This document shows positions 1-6,304 of a DNA stretch of 51,563 nucleotides, piece after piece. Below the pieces are notes generated by a model. It had not been told where the DNA came from, made no database searches, and saw only the letters and a program-made list of their open reading frames with translations. Made by a program: the position numbers and the translations under genes. The stretch is taken from NCBI GenBank assembly GCA_017458265.1, contig JAFTFV010000009.1, positions 1 to 51,563 on the forward strand, written 5' to 3'. The first letter of the stretch is position 1, and the number at the start of each line of letters is the position of its first letter. The DNA comes from Bacteroidales bacterium (GTDB lineage Bacteria > Bacteroidota > Bacteroidia > Bacteroidales > UBA932).

Positions 1-127
1 TACAATTTCTCAAACTATTGGCTTTGTCCTGTTTGAGGAAGTCCCTCTAAATCAATTGTTTAACAAATCTAAAAATCTTGCTCCCGTCGATGACTATCCT
101 AACTTATTCAGTATCAATGAGTCTTAA
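1..127 (+). CDS. 3' end of an unknown gene (partial)
   Basis: An open frame (frame 2) runs from the window edge to TAA at 125-127 and encodes the last 41 residues of a protein, ending DYPNLFSINES. The composition looks like ordinary protein and the frame ends 22 nt before the next ATG, so it probably lies upstream in the same transcription unit as the lipoprotein gene that follows. Too little is present to assign a family. It could be chance, but 41 codons reading cleanly from the edge favour a real gene tail. Confidence 0.45.
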   Translation, partial: TISQTIGFVLFEEVPLNQLFNKSKNLAPVDDYPNLFSINES

Positions 128-149
128 CGGGACACTAGTGAAAACCGAT

Positions 150-1238
150 ATGAAAAAAGCGTATCTATTTTTGCTTCTGGCGGGCGTATTGTTTGCCTGC
201 ACCGCCCCTGTCCAGCCTGAACAAAAGCCTGACAACCAGGATGAGCAGAATCCTGGCGGCAACAATCCGGATTTCTCTCCTGAGCCCTGGTACGAAACCA
301 ACTACTGGAAGCGCACAGACCGCGAGAAAATGGGCCTCAGGGGTCCTGTGAAGAGTTGGGTGGGCGTAAACTGGAGTTATCCTACCATTTATGAATTCGA
401 CCGTGAAGGCCATCTGATTTCAGAGAGAAGCACCGGGAACGAGAAATGGGATAAACTTACCATTTACACTTATGACGATAAAGGCCGGCTCATAAAGTCC
501 GAAAGTTGCAATCACGTAGGAAAGGATGAGAAGGAACTGCCTGATTACAATCCGGCCAACAACCCCAATTATGAGTGGGCCGGACGCGAGGTTTATGAAT
601 TTGAATATAACAACCCCGGAAAATATGTACTAGTGAGTCCTGATATAAATGGCTTCCATAGCAGGGGTTTCTGCAACCAGGGAGACCCTCGCGAAAGCAT
701 TTCTCCTATCGTCAAGGATCTGTCGGCCATCAAATACTCCTTTATCAATTACGCCTACGATTCAATCGGTCACATTGACAAAGAATATATCTTTGAAGGA
801 GACGCTTTGTCTGTTTATTCCCATTCCTATGACCGCAAGGTGGTGACAGACTGGATTATTGATGAATACACCCTGTATGATGACTACGGTAATATCATAG
901 GCGGCGGCTATTCCGGAAAACACGAAGGCGATATCCTTCCAGAGACAGAAAATGAATATACTCTCACAGGCTGCGTCTATAAGAATAATTACCCTTATTC
1001 CTTTATGGATGAGCGCTTTGGAGGTGTAACTTCAGTTACCTGGGCCGAAAACGGTATGCCCCTAAGGATTGAAGGAACTGACGGCATTCGGAATACTATC
1101 CCGGCAAGCGCCACATCAATATCAAGAAATGGACTTGTGCCCCCGGCAAGCCCGCAGACCTCCTTCTGGGTTTCTCTTACTGGTATGAATATACTATCGA
1201 TGAGAATGAAGAATACGCCGGCTTCCACGAAAGCCTGA
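150..1238 (+). CDS. YD/RHS-repeat-like lipoprotein, frameshifted near its 3' end
   Basis: Start chosen at ATG 150, where a lipoprotein signal begins: MKKAYLFLLLAGVLFAC, with the lipobox Cys at residue 17. The mature part has a Pro/Asn/Glu-rich linker, then Tyr/Asp-rich beta repeats (YEFDREGHLISE, YTYDDKGRLIKSE, YEFEYNN) like the YD/RHS-type repeats of Bacteroidota surface lipoproteins. Homology-like sequence stops at about codon 313. The last part of this frame (RNTIPASATSISRNGL onward) is low-quality and out of register, while the +2 frame continues the protein naturally to 1399. The gene is therefore either broken or carries a sequencing error. An in-frame ATG at 78 exists but would put 24 residues before the signal peptide. 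Function unknown; probably exposed at the cell surface. Confidence 0.65.
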   Translation: MKKAYLFLLLAGVLFACTAPVQPEQKPDNQDEQNPGGNNPDFSPEPWYETNYWKRTDREKMGLRGPVKSWVGVNWSYPTIYEFDREGHLISERSTGNEKWDKLTIYTYDDKGRLIKSESCNHVGKDEKELPDYNPANNPNYEWAGREVYEFEYNNPGKYVLVSPDINGFHSRGFCNQGDPRESISPIVKDLSAIKYSFINYAYDSIGHIDKEYIFEGDALSVYSHSYDRKVVTDWIIDEYTLYDDYGNIIGGGYSGKHEGDILPETENEYTLTGCVYKNNYPYSFMDERFGGVTSVTWAENGMPLRIEGTDGIRNTIPASATSISRNGLVPPASPQTSFWVSLTGMNILSMRMKNTPASTKA

Positions 1239-1399
1239 TGGCCGACGACAGCCGCATCCGCGAATTCAAATGGTACGACTACGTCTATGACAGTTATGGC
1301 AACTGGACGCAGTATACGTATGACCAAGAGGCTGTTTTCGCCGTAGGTACAGACGAAAAGAGCACCTACACCATAAAGAGGCAGATAGAGTACTACTAA
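1092..1399 (+). pseudogene. Out-of-frame C-terminus of the YD-repeat lipoprotein
   Basis: From about 1091 the frame ending at TAA 1397-1399 reads YYPGKRHINIKKW, then about 90 more residues with YEYTIDENEEYAGF, KWYDYVYDSYGNWTQY and a final RQIEYY. These are the same Tyr/Asp-rich repeats as in the preceding frame. An in-frame stop at 1079-1081 shows it is not an independent gene. Adding one G to the run at 1089-1091 (CGGAA to CGGGAA) restores a single frame from 150 to 1399, giving a protein of about 416 residues. This is a single-base deletion in the strain or in the assembly. Confidence 0.65.
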
Positions 1400-1423
1400 A
1401 TCCCACAATTAGCTGGAATTGCG

Positions 1424-1431
1424 TATCTTTG
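1424..1431 (+). promoter_or_regulatory. -7 promoter element of the kelch-AraC gene
   Basis: TATCTTTG matches the Bacteroidota -7 consensus TAnnTTTG. Its last base lies 6 nt before the ATG at 1437, so the expected transcription start falls on or next to the start codon. No clear TTTG -33 element is visible. Confidence 0.5.
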
Positions 1432-1436
1432 CCTTG

Positions 1437-3101
1437 ATGAAGTATCTGGGAATCATAGTATCGGCCCTTATCCTTGTGTCCTGCATCCAGGAGACATCTC
1501 CGGGGCAGACGCTTGGAGAGGCTGACGGTGTGCCGCTTTACAAGATGACCGTAGAGCGGCTGCCGGACCTTCCAAAGCCCCGGGGCGGGCAGCACACGAT
1601 GCTCCTTGGAGACGAACTGACGGTCCTTGGCGGCATCACGGACGGCTTTGTGCTGGAACCAACCATAGCCTATCTCCGGGACGGCACCTGGAACCAGGTC
1701 CCTATGAAATACCCCCACTACTACGGCTTCACAACCCTCCTTCCGGACGGCAGCGTGATGCTTGGAGGCGGCTGCTCGGAGAACTTCGGCATAGGCCAAA
1801 GCTGGGGCGTTGAGACATATAACCCCTCAACACATACCTGCAAGGCCGTAGGAATCATGGACCGGAAACGGGCGGGCGTTTCTGCAAGCGTCTTGCAGGA
1901 CGGCAGGGTTGTCATTTCCGGCAACTGGTATGCCGATGACGCTATCGGCCTGTATGAACCCGGCAAGGGCTTCTCATTTGTAAAGGAGCCGGCCGTTCAG
2001 CGCGCTTATCCACACATCCTTCCCATCTCGCCGGACAACGCCCTTATCTTCAGTTCGGAAGACACCCACGGCGACATTATGCAGGACCTCGTGGACCAGT
2101 TAAGCGGAGAACCCTTCACGGAACCGCTTCTTAAAGAGTGGAACATCCTGCCATATATGGTCAATCCTACATCGGCCGATGACCTCAGGACAGGCGAATA
2201 TGCGTATCTTCTTCCGGCAAGCCGCCAGGAAGACGGTCAGGCAGGCATCCTCCGCCTTACTGACGGGCACTTCAGCCTGCTGGAAACGGAGCGCCCGCTG
2301 CCGATGGCCCTGCCGGGCGGCGAGCCCCTTGTCTGGATGCGCAGCCTGCAGGTGGACCGGGCATCGAGGTCGGCCTGGATGTATGCGCTTTCCGGCAATG
2401 GACGCTTTGTAGCCGCAATGATTGGCTATGATCCCATATTTGAAGGCGGAAAAGCAACGCTGGAGATGTTTCTGGCCGATAAACCGGGCGGCGGGACCTT
2501 TTTCAACAACACCCCCAGGCTGCTTGAAGGAGGCCGAATTGTGCTTGCAGGAGGCGTATTGTCCGGCGCCCGGGGCGACAGTAATTTTGAGGCAACCGCC
2601 GAAGTATGGCTGTTCCATACCGTAGCGCCGGTGAAGAAGGCCGTTCCCCTGTGGTGGATACTGCCCGTTTTATTACTTGCAGCCTTTGCCGGAGGATGGA
2701 CCGTAACACGTGGAAGAAAACAGCCTTTGCCGGAGGATGTCACGGACCCTGCCAAGATGGAGAAAAACGACCTCCAGACGCGCATAACCGAACTTGTCGA
2801 GGAAAAACAACTCTTCCTAATCAAGGATCTGAAAATTTCAGATATCGCCCGGGAACTTGGCACAAATGCCACCTATATATCGGCCTGCATCAACGGCCAA
2901 ATGGGTATTTCATTCCCGGAATTCATCTCAAGGTACCGGGTTGAATATGCCCTTAAACTGATGCAGGAGCACCCCGAAATGTCTTCTGTAGAGGTTTGGG
3001 AGGCATCAGGCTTCAACAACGAGAAAACCTTCTTCCGGCGCTTCCGTTCGCAGACAGGTATGACCCCCGCCGAATGGAAAAAACAGCATTCAACTAAATA
3101 G
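1437..3101 (+). CDS. Kelch-type sensor with membrane anchor and AraC-family DNA-binding domain
   Basis: Start chosen at ATG 1437, where a hydrophobic signal/anchor begins (MKYLGIIVSALILVSC, lipobox-like), rather than 18 nt upstream. The 554-residue protein has three parts. Residues about 40-390 carry kelch/galactose-oxidase-like blades (HTMLLGDELTVLGG, LPDGSVMLGGG, LEGGRIVLAGGVL). One transmembrane segment follows at about 398-420 (VPLWWILPVLLLAAFAGGW). Residues about 450-553 form an AraC double HTH (IARELGTNATYISACI, FNNEKTFFRRFRSQTGMTP). The likely topology is a periplasmic propeller joined to a cytoplasmic DNA-binding domain, that is, a one-component transmembrane regulator. Ligand and targets are unknown; the adjacent STAS-like gene and barrel protein are candidates. 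Confidence 0.8.
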   Translation: MKYLGIIVSALILVSCIQETSPGQTLGEADGVPLYKMTVERLPDLPKPRGGQHTMLLGDELTVLGGITDGFVLEPTIAYLRDGTWNQVPMKYPHYYGFTTLLPDGSVMLGGGCSENFGIGQSWGVETYNPSTHTCKAVGIMDRKRAGVSASVLQDGRVVISGNWYADDAIGLYEPGKGFSFVKEPAVQRAYPHILPISPDNALIFSSEDTHGDIMQDLVDQLSGEPFTEPLLKEWNILPYMVNPTSADDLRTGEYAYLLPASRQEDGQAGILRLTDGHFSLLETERPLPMALPGGEPLVWMRSLQVDRASRSAWMYALSGNGRFVAAMIGYDPIFEGGKATLEMFLADKPGGGTFFNNTPRLLEGGRIVLAGGVLSGARGDSNFEATAEVWLFHTVAPVKKAVPLWWILPVLLLAAFAGGWTVTRGRKQPLPEDVTDPAKMEKNDLQTRITELVEEKQLFLIKDLKISDIARELGTNATYISACINGQMGISFPEFISRYRVEYALKLMQEHPEMSSVEVWEASGFNNEKTFFRRFRSQTGMTPAEWKKQHSTK

Positions 3102-3119
3102 CGCGCTGAATTTTTCAAG

Positions 3120-3389
3120 GTGCTTCATCACCTTGAACACCAGACAGTCCGGGAAATGGCGGAAAAAGGGAATGGTCTGGACGGGAAAGAGAAAGTTGTG
3201 CTTGACTTTTCCGGGATTGACACCGTTACCAATTCGTTCGCAGATGAATGCATCGCAAAACTTCTGCTTGAAATGTCGCTGGATGAATTGAAGGCAAAAA
3301 CCACATTTACAGGTCTCACTCCAATGACAGAGCGTAGCATTCTGACGGCCTTGAAGCGCCGACAAATACAGATTTTACAAAATCAGTAA
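3120..3389 (+). CDS. STAS-like (DUF4325-type) small protein
   Basis: Residues 27-86 (KVVLDFSGIDTVTNSFADE, then FTGLTPMTERSILTALKRR) match the STAS-like DUF4325 pattern: a beta strand ending in DFSG, then the SFADE helix. The start is uncertain. GTG 3120 has no well-placed ribosome-binding site, and ATG 3156 is an alternative that would leave a bare domain of 77 residues. The gene lies in the same frame as the upstream AraC gene, only 18 nt after its TAG stop. Family members often sit beside GHKL ATPases or act as partner-switching proteins; none is seen here, and the role is unknown. Confidence 0.6.
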   Translation: MLHHLEHQTVREMAEKGNGLDGKEKVVLDFSGIDTVTNSFADECIAKLLLEMSLDELKAKTTFTGLTPMTERSILTALKRRQIQILQNQ

Positions 3390-3395
3390 AGCAAC

Positions 3396-3423
3396 AACAG
3401 GCCGCGCTAAAGCGGCCTGTTTC
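3396..3423. terminator. Rho-independent terminator hairpin
   Basis: A perfect 10-bp stem AACAGGCCGC / GCGGCCTGTT (3396-3405 with 3412-3421) with a 6-nt loop lies 7 nt after the STAS-like stop. The plus strand continues TTTCT, so it can end the STAS-like transcript. The minus strand also has a gene-like tail ending just before it. Confidence 0.65.
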
Positions 3424-3470
3424 TAATAGAACTTGGCACGAATCTGTTCCAGGTCCGTCTTGAGCCAGAA

Positions 3471-3519
3471 GGGCCAGGAACGAAAAGGCCCTTATTTGTT
3501 CCTGGCCCGTATTTTTTTT
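3471..3519 (+). terminator. Rho-independent terminator
   Basis: An 11-bp stem GGGCCAGGAAC / GTTCCTGGCCC (3471-3481 with 3498-3508) is followed by GTATTTTTTTT. It is a second strong plus-strand terminator about 75 nt after the first. Confidence 0.7.
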
Positions 3520-3566
3520 CGCGGGCCGGGAACACTTACAATTGTGAGCGGATTTGAGGCAATAGT

Positions 3567-3597
3567 GTTGGATATATGGTTTTTTTTACTAATTTTG
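3567..3597 (+). promoter_or_regulatory. Promoter of the outer-membrane barrel-like gene
   Basis: GTTG at 3567-3570 (-33) and TAATTTTG at 3590-3597 (-7) are separated by 19 nt and match the Bacteroidota sigma-ABfr promoter. The predicted start lies about 13 nt before ATG 3616. Confidence 0.55.
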
Positions 3598-3615
3598 CCG
3601 GAAAACACAAGCACT

Positions 3616-4290
3616 ATGAAACATATAATCAGTACTTTAGCCCTGTTGGCGGTATGCCTGTATGCCTCTGCTCAAAGCCAGGAAAGCAGGGCGTCAATAT
3701 ATGTAAAAGCAGGATTGGGTACCCGTTTGGGACAGGCAAGTGGAAACACAGAGCTTGATCGGCAGCATGCGCAAAAATTGTCCAAGGGCTATTCTGCGCA
3801 GTTTGAGCTGGTGCTTAACAGGCCTTCGATTATTACGGCAGGGTTTATTGTAAATGATTTTCATTCATCTGCTACTGACAGAGTTGTAGTTACTTATACG
3901 GATGGCAGTAAGAAGACCGGTGATATGACCGATGTGGCCGATATATGGTCATTCACTCCGGCAACGTACATTCGCGGAACCATTCTGGACGGCCGTCTAG
4001 GCTACTCCTTGGCTGTTGGTGCGGGAATAATGGGACTTCGCGACAAGGGAGTCATCTTGGATTATTCGGTCCTGAAGACCGGATGGAGCATGGGAGGCGT
4101 GACAGAAGTCTGTTTTGAGTATTACTTAACCCCCACGCTCGCTATAGGTTTCAATACGGAACTACTTGTTGGAAACCTCACATCCTACAAGACCAAGGAA
4201 CTCTCCACTGGAAACGTTCAGACAACATCCAACATCAGCGAACCAATCAGCCACGTGGATGCTTTGTTGTCGATAGCTTTCGCTTTCTGA
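3616..4290 (+). CDS. Predicted outer-membrane beta-barrel protein
   Basis: ATG 3616 is chosen because it starts a typical signal peptide (MKHIISTLALLAVCLYASAQ, cleavage after AQ or nearby) and lies about 19 nt after the -7 element. The upstream open frame is promoter and terminator DNA. The 224-residue product has alternating hydrophobic/polar strands rich in Gly, Tyr and aromatic residues (SIYVKAGLGTRLG, LGYSLAVGAGIMG, LAIGFNTELLVGNL) and ends HVDALLSIAFAF, with the terminal Phe typical of outer-membrane barrels. No specific family is recognised. It is monocistronic, flanked upstream by two terminators and downstream, 1 nt away, by the radA remnant on the other strand. Confidence 0.65.
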   Translation: MKHIISTLALLAVCLYASAQSQESRASIYVKAGLGTRLGQASGNTELDRQHAQKLSKGYSAQFELVLNRPSIITAGFIVNDFHSSATDRVVVTYTDGSKKTGDMTDVADIWSFTPATYIRGTILDGRLGYSLAVGAGIMGLRDKGVILDYSVLKTGWSMGGVTEVCFEYYLTPTLAIGFNTELLVGNLTSYKTKELSTGNVQTTSNISEPISHVDALLSIAFAF

Positions 4291-4291
4291 T

Positions 4292-4378
4292 TTACTTAAA
4301 CAGAGCCCTCACCTGTGCCGGAATATCGGCAACCTTCACCACTTCTATGCCGTCGGGCTTTTTGTCAAAGTGGGTGTA
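4292..4378 (-). pseudogene. Diverged duplicate of the radA 3' end
   Basis: Read on the minus strand, this segment encodes YTHFDKKPDGIEVVKVADIP followed by AQVRALFK and stop. It corresponds codon for codon to the last 29 residues of the intact RadA encoded 2 kb away. By hand alignment about 69 of 87 nucleotides match (about 79%), including the stop position. Similarity ends abruptly at the Tyr codon. The 93-residue reading frame through it has no signal of being a gene upstream of that point. It looks like a displaced 3' end left by insertion or recombination at radA. Confidence 0.7.
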
Positions 4379-4392
4379 CTTCTCTCCGGGCA

Positions 4393-4485
4393 ACCTGTAC
4401 CTACAGGTCCACCCGGCTGCACCCCTAAGCGCAAAAACGGCCGATTTTGAGCCTACCGGTCCATAATAATGGCAGGGTAGGCTCA
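4393..4485. repeat. Two inverted repeats in a non-coding spacer
   Basis: The 139-nt spacer between the radA remnant and the winged-helix gene contains a 7-bp palindrome ACCTGTA/TACAGGT (4393-4408) and a 10-bp hairpin TGAGCCTACC/GGTAGGCTCA (4448-4457 with 4476-4485). A degenerate copy of the 30-bp palindrome family lies between them (core AAAAACGGCCGATTTT at about 4433-4448). Confidence 0.5.
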
Positions 4486-4517
4486 GTGCATGGCAATATG
4501 GGAGGGCGATGTGCGGA

Positions 4518-4823
4518 TTATCTGCCGGGGATGTAACTGCGGAGTGCGTCAACATAAGCGGCGAAGGCGTCACGCCCGCAATCCGTAATGCTGCAGACTG
4601 TCTGCGGCATTTTCCCTTTGAATCCCTTTGTTACCTCGATATACCCGGCCTGTTGCAGCTTGTCTATCTGGACACTCAGGTTGCCAGATGTCGCTCCCGT
4701 CTCAGCTTTAAGATACACGAAGTCCGCGTTGTCCACTTCGAGCAGGATGGACATTACCGCCAGCCGGAGTTCCGAATGGAGCAAGGGATCAAGGGGTTTG
4801 AACTGTTTTCCGTTCTCTGGCAT
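4518..4823 (-). CDS. Winged-helix DNA-binding regulator (HTH_34 type)
   Basis: This 101-residue protein is a single winged helix: LHSELRLAVMSILLEVD (helix 1), FVYLKAETGATSGNLSVQID (helix 2/recognition helix) and KLQQAGYIEVTKGF...PQTVCSITDCGRDAF (wing and dimer helix). This is the pattern of the small MarR/ArsR-like HTH_34 regulators. It starts 3 nt after the stop of the upstream membrane-protein gene, so the two are co-transcribed and probably translationally coupled. Such pairs usually consist of a regulator and the integral membrane protein it controls; it probably also autoregulates the promoter at 5518-5549. Confidence 0.75.
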   Translation of the reverse strand: MPENGKQFKPLDPLLHSELRLAVMSILLEVDNADFVYLKAETGATSGNLSVQIDKLQQAGYIEVTKGFKGKMPQTVCSITDCGRDAFAAYVDALRSYIPGR

Positions 4824-4826
4824 GGC

Positions 4827-5453
4827 TCAGCGCTTTGTCTGTTTCTGGAGGATGACACCTGGAATGACCAGGGCGAAAATGCCCAGGATCACAAAAGACA
4901 GGATGCGCATAGGGGAACCGGAGGGCATAACCATCAGGAAAAGTGCCGACAGGATTGTCGCCACTACCGAAGAGACGGTAATCGGCCTGAATTTGAGCAC
5001 GGCGCCCGAGAGCGTACCGCAAAGGCCCATCAAGAGCACGATGATCAGTGTCAGGTCAACGTTCAGAGGCCCTTCAATGCCGATAGCGCAACGGATGCCC
5101 CAGGCGGCCCAGACAAGGGCGAAGAAACCTGTGGAGAAAAGGCCGAACCACATCCAGATTTTTCCGAGCATGCGGCTGACTTCCGTTTCCGGGACTTTTT
5201 CGCTGCTGCGCATCATGAAATGCATACAAACGGCACCGATGGCCGACATGGCAAACCAAAGGAAATTCCATGCCGAGCTTCCGGTCTTGCTCCATAGAGC
5301 CCAGATGACCGCGGCTGTTACTGCTACCAGCACCCCCCAGAGGATGAGCGGTTTGCCGGAGTTTCTGGCAATCGTGCGACGACTGCGATCGATTGTCTCC
5401 GCAATAAGGCGGAGGCTGTTTTCTGCTGTGAGATTGTTTTCCATTTCTTTCAT
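4827..5453 (-). CDS. Six-helix integral membrane protein, partner of HTH_34 regulator
   Basis: Start taken at 5453 (MKEMENN); 5444 is an equally possible Met. The 208-residue protein has about six hydrophobic segments, including LILWGVLVAVTAAVIWALW, WNFLWFAMSAIGAVCMHF, IWMWFGLFSTGFFALVWAAW and LTLIIVLLMGLCGTLSGAVL. A short basic N-terminus (SRRTIARNSG) is cytoplasmic. No catalytic motif is visible. It is the first gene of a two-gene operon with the winged-helix regulator, and the promoter lies about 65 nt upstream. Function unknown; membrane proteins in such pairs are often stress or permeability related. Confidence 0.65.
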   Translation of the reverse strand: MKEMENNLTAENSLRLIAETIDRSRRTIARNSGKPLILWGVLVAVTAAVIWALWSKTGSSAWNFLWFAMSAIGAVCMHFMMRSSEKVPETEVSRMLGKIWMWFGLFSTGFFALVWAAWGIRCAIGIEGPLNVDLTLIIVLLMGLCGTLSGAVLKFRPITVSSVVATILSALFLMVMPSGSPMRILSFVILGIFALVIPGVILQKQTKR

Positions 5454-5517
5454 ATTTTTATGATAACCAATGGGTACCCCGTCGCCGTTGCGCACCGGTT
5501 GGAGAGTAACGCCGATG

Positions 5518-5549
5518 CAAATATAAAGTAGTTTATTTTATAAACCAAA
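5518..5549 (-). promoter_or_regulatory. Promoter of the membrane protein/HTH_34 operon
   Basis: On the minus strand, TTTG (5549-5546) is followed after exactly 20 nt by TATATTTG (5525-5518), an excellent Bacteroidota -33/-7 pair. Confidence 0.65.
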
Positions 5550-5610
5550 TTTTTCTTAATTTTTTTTGAGGTGGGCTTATCACTGTATGCGCCAGATTAA
5601 CCTGGCAGGG

Positions 5611-6231
5611 TTACAGGGTGATAACCAGCTCTTCGAGGGGTTTGCGTTCGGAGTGGAGCTTAGTGGGGTCGCCGGCGCCGGAGGCGGGGTGGCCGATGGC
5701 GAGCAGGCCGTAGATTCCGTGTTCCCTGGTCTCAGGAAGGGCTTCCCTAATCTTTGAAGGGTCGAAATCCCAAATCCACATATTGGCAAGGCCGGCGTCA
5801 GTTGCTGTGAGCATAAGGTGTGTGAGGACGATGGCAGCATCTGTCTTGGCGGCGTTGATGCCGTCACTTTCGCGAACCCATGCCTCCTCGTTGCGGCAGC
5901 CTACGATGAGCACGACAGGCGCATTGTAGCAGGGATGCACAGTCCTGAGTTTTGCAAGAGCTTCTTCGCTCTTCACCACCCAGATGCGCGTTGGCTGCAT
6001 GTTTTTTGCCGAAGGAGCCAGGCGCCCGGCCTCAAGTATCATGTTCAGTTTGGACTCCGAAACCGGATAACCACTGAATGCATGGCAGGAATATCGGCTC
6101 TGAAGAATTTGCATAAAGGCATCCGAGCCGTAATGATACTTGGTTATCTTGTTCTCAACGTCCGAGAAGTTTGCGCGGTCCTTGACTTTCTCTACGTCGA
6201 ACAGTCTTCCTAACAGGCTTTTCTTTTTCAT
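5611..6231 (-). CDS. Nitroreductase-family flavoprotein
   Basis: ATG 6231 is chosen (MKKKSLLGRLF); the upstream extension has no supporting start context. The 206-residue product shows the NADH oxidase/nitroreductase fold. The FMN phosphate-binding segment is ILQSRYSCHAFSGYPV near residue 39, followed by ILEAGRLAPSAKNMQPTRIW, a central AAIVLTHLMLTATDAGLANMW dimer helix and GIYGLLAIGHP near the C-terminus. Family members reduce nitro compounds, quinones or other electrophiles with NAD(P)H via FMN; the physiological substrate here is unknown. It is transcribed in the same direction as radA, 73 nt downstream of it. It lies inside the segment bounded by the radA 3' duplicate and may have been acquired. 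Confidence 0.85.
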   Translation of the reverse strand: MKKKSLLGRLFDVEKVKDRANFSDVENKITKYHYGSDAFMQILQSRYSCHAFSGYPVSESKLNMILEAGRLAPSAKNMQPTRIWVVKSEEALAKLRTVHPCYNAPVVLIVGCRNEEAWVRESDGINAAKTDAAIVLTHLMLTATDAGLANMWIWDFDPSKIREALPETREHGIYGLLAIGHPASGAGDPTKLHSERKPLEELVITL

Positions 6232-6304
6232 ATCAATTTGGTTTTTAGTTTCATAGTGTGAAAAATCAAAGATAATGCAATTGGCGCAAGTCTCCAAATA
6301 TTTT

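Noticed and set aside
4292-4378. radA tail as an assembly duplicate
   Set aside because: An assembly artefact would be nearly identical; the two copies differ at about 21% of positions while keeping the reading frame.
4292-4573. A 93-codon minus-strand gene
   Set aside because: Only its last 29 codons resemble a protein (RadA); the rest is spacer DNA with hairpins, so it is annotated as a radA remnant.
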